Assembly (NCBI GenBank): GCA_947377625.1 | Contig: CANCGR010000077.1 | Span: 1-8,737, forward strand | Origin: Gammaproteobacteria bacterium | GTDB taxonomy: Bacteria > Pseudomonadota > Gammaproteobacteria > Pseudomonadales > Pseudohongiellaceae | Direction of reading: 5' to 3' | Length of the DNA: 8,737 nucleotides | Shown here: positions 5,769 to 8,737 of the stretch, one piece after another | How the letters are laid out: every line of letters begins with the position of its first letter | How positions within the stretch are numbered: the stretch's first letter is position 1 | Made by a program: the position numbers and the translations under genes | Notes under the pieces: model-generated | The model's database searches: none | What the model saw: only the letters and a program-made list of their open reading frames with translations | What the model was told of the DNA's origin: nothing

Positions 5769-6743
5769 CTACCAGTAAATGGCGGCGCGCGTGCGGTTTT
5801 TCAAGAGATTCTTCACAATAGTTGCATCTTCAATTGTGAGTGAACAAGTGAGTTCGTGCAGCTCTTGCCAGCTTCTCAGCCAGGTCAGTTGACGTTTGGC
5901 GAGCTGACGTGTGGCGGCGATGCCCTTGTCTGTCATGGTTGCATAATCAAACTGTCCATCCAGATATTCCCATACTTGCCGATAGCCAACGCTGCGGATT
6001 GAAGGCAGCTGTGCGTGCAAATCGCTGCGCTGTTTCAGGGCGGCGACTTCGTTGACAAGCCCCATTTCCAGCATTGTATGGAAGCGATCACTGATAAGTT
6101 GGTGCAACTGTGCACGCTGTGCGGGCAGCATCGCGACGAATACCAGATCGCAAGGCAGATCCGAAGTCTGGCCCAAAGGTTGTGCTGCATGCAGGGCGGA
6201 CAGTGGTACTCCGGTAACTTCATACACTTCCAGTGCACGTTGCAGGCGCTGCGGATCATTGGGGTGTATGCGCTTGGCCGCCTGTGGGTCCACCGCTTGC
6301 AAGCGTGCGTGGACAGCGCCCCAACCCTCGGCTTCTGCCATATCCAGTACGCGTTGACGGATTTCCGGCGTGGCTGACGGCATTTGGGCCAGCCCATCGC
6401 GCAAGGCCTTGAAATACAGCATGGTACCTCCGACCAGCAGCGGCAGCTTGCCGCGCGCGACGATGTCCCGCATTTCGCGGATCGCGTCAGCGCGGAACTC
6501 TGCCGCCGAATACGGCTGCGACGGATCTCGAATGTCGATCAAGCGATGGGGTGCGCGTGCCTGTGTGGCCTTGTCGGGTTTGCCACTGCCAATGTCGAGG
6601 CCGCGATAAACCAGCGCCGAGTCGACGCTGATGATTTCAAACGGGCCGGATTCGGCCAGCTCCACGGCAACGCGGGTTTTGCCGCAGGCGGTCGGGCCCA
6701 TCAGGCAGATGGCCGGAGGTAATACCAAATCTGAAGTATTCAA
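5769..6743 (-). CDS. miaA: tRNA dimethylallyltransferase MiaA
   Basis: MiaA transfers a dimethylallyl group from DMAPP to N6 of adenosine 37 in tRNAs reading codons that start with U, giving i6A, the precursor of ms2i6A. The 324-residue product has the P-loop GPTACGKT at 16-23, the substrate-site segment SVDSALVYRGLDIGSGKP from about residue 39, then RLIDIRDPSQPYSAAEF and LVGGTMLYFKAL. The C-terminal KRQLTWLRSW is also typical. The start is uncertain. There is no ATG before the P-loop that gives a normal N-terminus, and the frame is closed upstream by a TGA near 6798. I use the TTG at 6743; a second TTG at 6728 would give MVLPPAICLMG, also a plausible N-terminus. Neither has a clear Shine-Dalgarno. 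In many relatives miaA directly follows mutL; here murI on the other strand separates them. Confidence 0.95.
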   Translation of the reverse strand: MNTSDLVLPPAICLMGPTACGKTRVAVELAESGPFEIISVDSALVYRGLDIGSGKPDKATQARAPHRLIDIRDPSQPYSAAEFRADAIREMRDIVARGKLPLLVGGTMLYFKALRDGLAQMPSATPEIRQRVLDMAEAEGWGAVHARLQAVDPQAAKRIHPNDPQRLQRALEVYEVTGVPLSALHAAQPLGQTSDLPCDLVFVAMLPAQRAQLHQLISDRFHTMLEMGLVNEVAALKQRSDLHAQLPSIRSVGYRQVWEYLDGQFDYATMTDKGIAATRQLAKRQLTWLRSWQELHELTCSLTIEDATIVKNLLKNRTRAAIYW

Positions 6744-6821
6744 ACAGTAGGCGCCAAAACAGCGGTTCGTGTAGTCACGCTGGTAGAATGCCGGCCATCA
6801 TTTCTGCAATGAACTGCGTGC
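6744..6821. promoter_or_regulatory. miaA-murI divergent promoter region
   Basis: This 78-bp gap must hold initiation signals for murI on the plus strand and, unless transcription starts inside murI, for miaA on the minus strand. For murI there is an extended -10 element, TGG-TAGAAT, at 6781-6789, with no convincing -35. It predicts a start near 6796 and a leader of about 26 nt. No strong Shine-Dalgarno precedes the murI ATG. For miaA a TTGCAG is visible on the minus strand but lacks a matching -10. I cannot place the miaA promoter with confidence. Confidence 0.4.
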
Positions 6822-7610
6822 ATGTCGGCTTCCCCCTTAGGTGTATTTGATTCCGGAGTTGGTGGGCTTTCCATCCTACACAGTATCCGGCAGTTGTTGC
6901 CACACGAAGACCTGATCTACGTGGCAGATTCTGCACACGCGCCCTATGGGCCCAAGGGCGAAAAATTCATTACACAACGCAGCCTGCATATCATGGACTA
7001 TCTTGCTGCGCGCAAAGTAAAAGCCGTGGTGGTGGCCTGTAATACTGCAACAGCGGCGGCGATTGCCGTGTTGCGCGAACGGTATGCGATGCCGCTGATC
7101 GGTGTTGAGCCGGCCGTCAAACCAGCGGCAGAACAAAGTCACTCCGGCGTGGTGGGCGTGTTGGCCACCAGTGGCACCATCGCCAGCGACAAATTTCTTA
7201 CACTGCAAAGCCGCTTCAGTGATCGCACGCAAATACTGACGCGCGCCGGCACTGGTTTGGTGGAGCTGATTGAGCAACCGCAGTTTGATGAAGCCGCTGT
7301 GCTGCGTTTGCTGGCGTCTTTTATTCAACCAATGAAAGACAAAGGTGCTGATACTCTCGTGCTGGGCTGCACGCACTACTCATTGATTCGTGCACAGATA
7401 GCCAGCGTTGCCGGGCCTGACATGAATATCGTTGATGCCGGCACAGCAGTTGCGAAGGAACTGGAGCGTCGCTTGCTTACCAAAGGGCTCAACAACCTGG
7501 TGACTGCTACGTATCCGGTGCAATTTGTCACCAGTGGCGACATCAAAGTGCAAGAGCAGTTGCTGGCGCGTTACTGGCCAGAGCCGGCGGTTGTTACTGC
7601 CCTCGTTTGA
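6822..7610 (+). CDS. murI: Glutamate racemase MurI
   Basis: MurI is a cofactor-independent racemase that turns L-glutamate into D-glutamate for peptidoglycan. The 262-residue product begins MSASPLGVFDSGVGGLSIL and shows the family motifs in order: FDSGVGG at 9-15 with Asp10, VACNTATA at 71-78 with catalytic Cys73, and LGCTHYSL at 181-188 with the second catalytic Cys183 and His185. Length is normal. PYGPKG at 41-46 and VEPAVKP at 95-101 are also typical. It is the only gene on the plus strand. It diverges from miaA and converges on mutL, so it is probably a single-gene unit. Its last 17 bp overlap the end of mutL. Aspartate racemase is the nearest alternative family, but the motif spacing and the ACNTAT and GCTHY pair fit MurI. 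Confidence 0.96.
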   Translation: MSASPLGVFDSGVGGLSILHSIRQLLPHEDLIYVADSAHAPYGPKGEKFITQRSLHIMDYLAARKVKAVVVACNTATAAAIAVLRERYAMPLIGVEPAVKPAAEQSHSGVVGVLATSGTIASDKFLTLQSRFSDRTQILTRAGTGLVELIEQPQFDEAAVLRLLASFIQPMKDKGADTLVLGCTHYSLIRAQIASVAGPDMNIVDAGTAVAKELERRLLTKGLNNLVTATYPVQFVTSGDIKVQEQLLARYWPEPAVVTALV

Positions 7611-8737
7611 ACGATTTATCCAACTCTGCAATGCTCACCAGGCGCCAGGTAGGGCGGCCGTGATTGCACTGGCCGCCGCGTTCAGTGCGCTCCATGTCAC
7701 GCAGCAGTGCATTCATTTCCGGAATCGATAACTGACGATTGGCACGCACTGCGCCGTGGCAGGCCATGGTCGACAGCAGTTCATCACGCACGGTTTGCAG
7801 GCGATCCGAAGTGCCGTGTTCGCGCAGGTCGGACAGCACATCGCGCAGCAACTGCTCGACATTGGCATTGCGCAAAATTGCCGGGATTTGCCGCACGCTT
7901 AGTGTTTCCGGTCCGAGCCGTTCCACCGTCAAGCCAAGCGTGGCGAGATAGTCCTGCCGCACTTCCGCGCAATCCGCTTCAGCTTCACTTACTGCAATTG
8001 CCAGTGGCACCAGCAGCGGCTGTGAGCGAATGCCTTCGGCATCTGCCGCCAGCTTCATATGTTCGTAGGTGAGTCGTTCGTGCGCGGCGTGCATGTCCAC
8101 GATGATGAGGCCTTGTGCATTTTGCGCCAGCACATAGATGCCGTGCAGTTGCGCGATGGCATAGCCGAGTGGCGGCATGTCGTCGTCGTTACTGCTGATT
8201 GGTGAGGTTTCGCTATTTTGTGGCGACATGCCGCTACGGAAACTGCTGTAACTATTGAGCTGGTCATGCACTTGTTGAGGCGTCACCGGATCTTTGTTTA
8301 CGCGACTGTTGTAGTCCACTACGCCCGACGAAAACAGCGGCATGCGGGTTTGCTCGCTCAGAGTGATTGTGTTGGTGTTGTCAGCAAAACCACTGGCACT
8401 GTCGGATGGCAACTGATCAGCCGGCCTTACATCGGCCAATGCGCGATGCAAGGCGCTGAACAGAAAGTCGTGAATAAGGCGGCTGTCGCGAAAACGCACT
8501 TCATGTTTGGTCGGATGCACGTTGACATCGACGATGGTCGGATCAAGTTCGAGATAAAGCACGAAAGCAGGGTGACGGCCTTCGAACAGAACATCGCGAT
8601 AAGCTTGCTTGATTGCATGTGCAACAAGCTTGTCGCGAATGACGCGGCCGTTCACGTAAAAATATTGCAGGTCCTGCTGGCTGCGCGAAAAAGTCGGTAG
8701 CGACACCCAGCCCGACAAGCGAAGACCATTGTTTTCA
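7594..8737 (-). CDS. mutL: DNA mismatch repair protein MutL, C-terminal part (5' end outside window)
   Basis: MutL links MutS mismatch recognition to strand incision and excision. The frame is open to the right edge (380 codons visible), so the N-terminal GHKL ATPase part, roughly the first 200 or more residues, lies outside. The visible part starts with the transducer domain, with QYFYVNGRVIRDK and VDVNVHPTKHEVRF. A low-complexity Ser/Asn/Asp-rich linker follows, then the C-terminal dimerisation domain (QLHGIYVLAQNAQGLIIVD). DMHAAHERLTYE at 8097-8062 matches the endonuclease motif DQHA(X)2E(X)4E with Met for Gln. The later ACHGAVRA and CNHGRP (7668-7651) match the other metal-site motifs. 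This predicts a nicking MutL of the type found in bacteria without MutH. The TTG at 8718 is not a real start. The stop lies inside the murI 3' end on the other strand. Confidence 0.95.
   Translation of the reverse strand, partial: ENNGLRLSGWVSLPTFSRSQQDLQYFYVNGRVIRDKLVAHAIKQAYRDVLFEGRHPAFVLYLELDPTIVDVNVHPTKHEVRFRDSRLIHDFLFSALHRALADVRPADQLPSDSASGFADNTNTITLSEQTRMPLFSSGVVDYNSRVNKDPVTPQQVHDQLNSYSSFRSGMSPQNSETSPISSNDDDMPPLGYAIAQLHGIYVLAQNAQGLIIVDMHAAHERLTYEHMKLAADAEGIRSQPLLVPLAIAVSEAEADCAEVRQDYLATLGLTVERLGPETLSVRQIPAILRNANVEQLLRDVLSDLREHGTSDRLQTVRDELLSTMACHGAVRANRQLSIPEMNALLRDMERTERGGQCNHGRPTWRLVSIAELDKSFKRGQ

Noticed and set aside
8218..8700. 160-codon plus-strand ORF opposite mutL
   Set aside because: It is antisense to the conserved MutL transducer and linker regions, with no family likeness.
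1..8737. A new defence, mobile or secretion system
   Set aside because: All large genes belong to well-known housekeeping families. No transposase, integrase, nuclease pair, toxin-antitoxin pair or spacer array was seen.

Overview
The window is a piece of a bacterial chromosome with moderate-to-high GC. It carries a housekeeping cluster typical of Gammaproteobacteria. On the minus strand, in transcription order, it reads mutL (5' end outside the window), miaA, hfq, hflX, hflK, hflC, hisZ and purA (3' end outside the window). One gene, murI, lies on the plus strand between mutL and miaA. The order miaA-hfq-hflX-hflK-hflC-(hisZ)-purA, an hflC joined to hisZ without a yjeT-type gene between them, and a MutL with an endonuclease motif fit a non-enteric gammaproteobacterium (Pseudomonas/Cellvibrio-like in the broad sense). 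The species cannot be named from the sequence alone.

Layout by coordinate: purA N-terminal part (1-475, minus); hisZ (548-1732, minus); hflC (1740-2612, minus); hflK (2612-3754, minus); a 93-bp hairpin-containing gap; hflX (3848-5200, minus, GTG start); an 84-bp gap with a 12-bp tandem repeat and two candidate small ORFs; hfq (5285-5560, minus); a 208-bp leader with a TATAAT element; miaA (5769-6743, minus, TTG start); a 78-bp divergent promoter gap; murI (6822-7610, plus); mutL C-terminal part (7594-8737, minus), whose 3' end overlaps that of murI by 17 bp. No gene-free stretch exceeds 300 bp. I saw no tRNA, rRNA, CRISPR array, insertion sequence or phage gene.

The genes cover several jobs. 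MiaA modifies tRNA A37. Hfq is the sRNA chaperone. HflX is a ribosome-splitting GTPase. HflK and HflC form the membrane SPFH complex that modulates FtsH. HisZ is the regulatory partner of short-form HisG, PurA makes adenylosuccinate, MurI makes D-glutamate for peptidoglycan, and MutL coordinates mismatch repair. Tight junctions (TAATG overlap of hflK/hflC, 7 nt between hflC and hisZ) indicate co-transcription and translational coupling in the hflK-hflC-hisZ-(purA) part.

Most of the window is ordinary. The point most worth a second look is the hfq-hflX gap. A 26-codon ORF there contains three LDCS units that differ only at synonymous third positions, and it ends inside the start of hflX. It may be a leader peptide. 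Other points are the opposite-strand murI that splits mutL from miaA, the hairpin before hflK, and an inverted repeat over the probable hfq -10 element.
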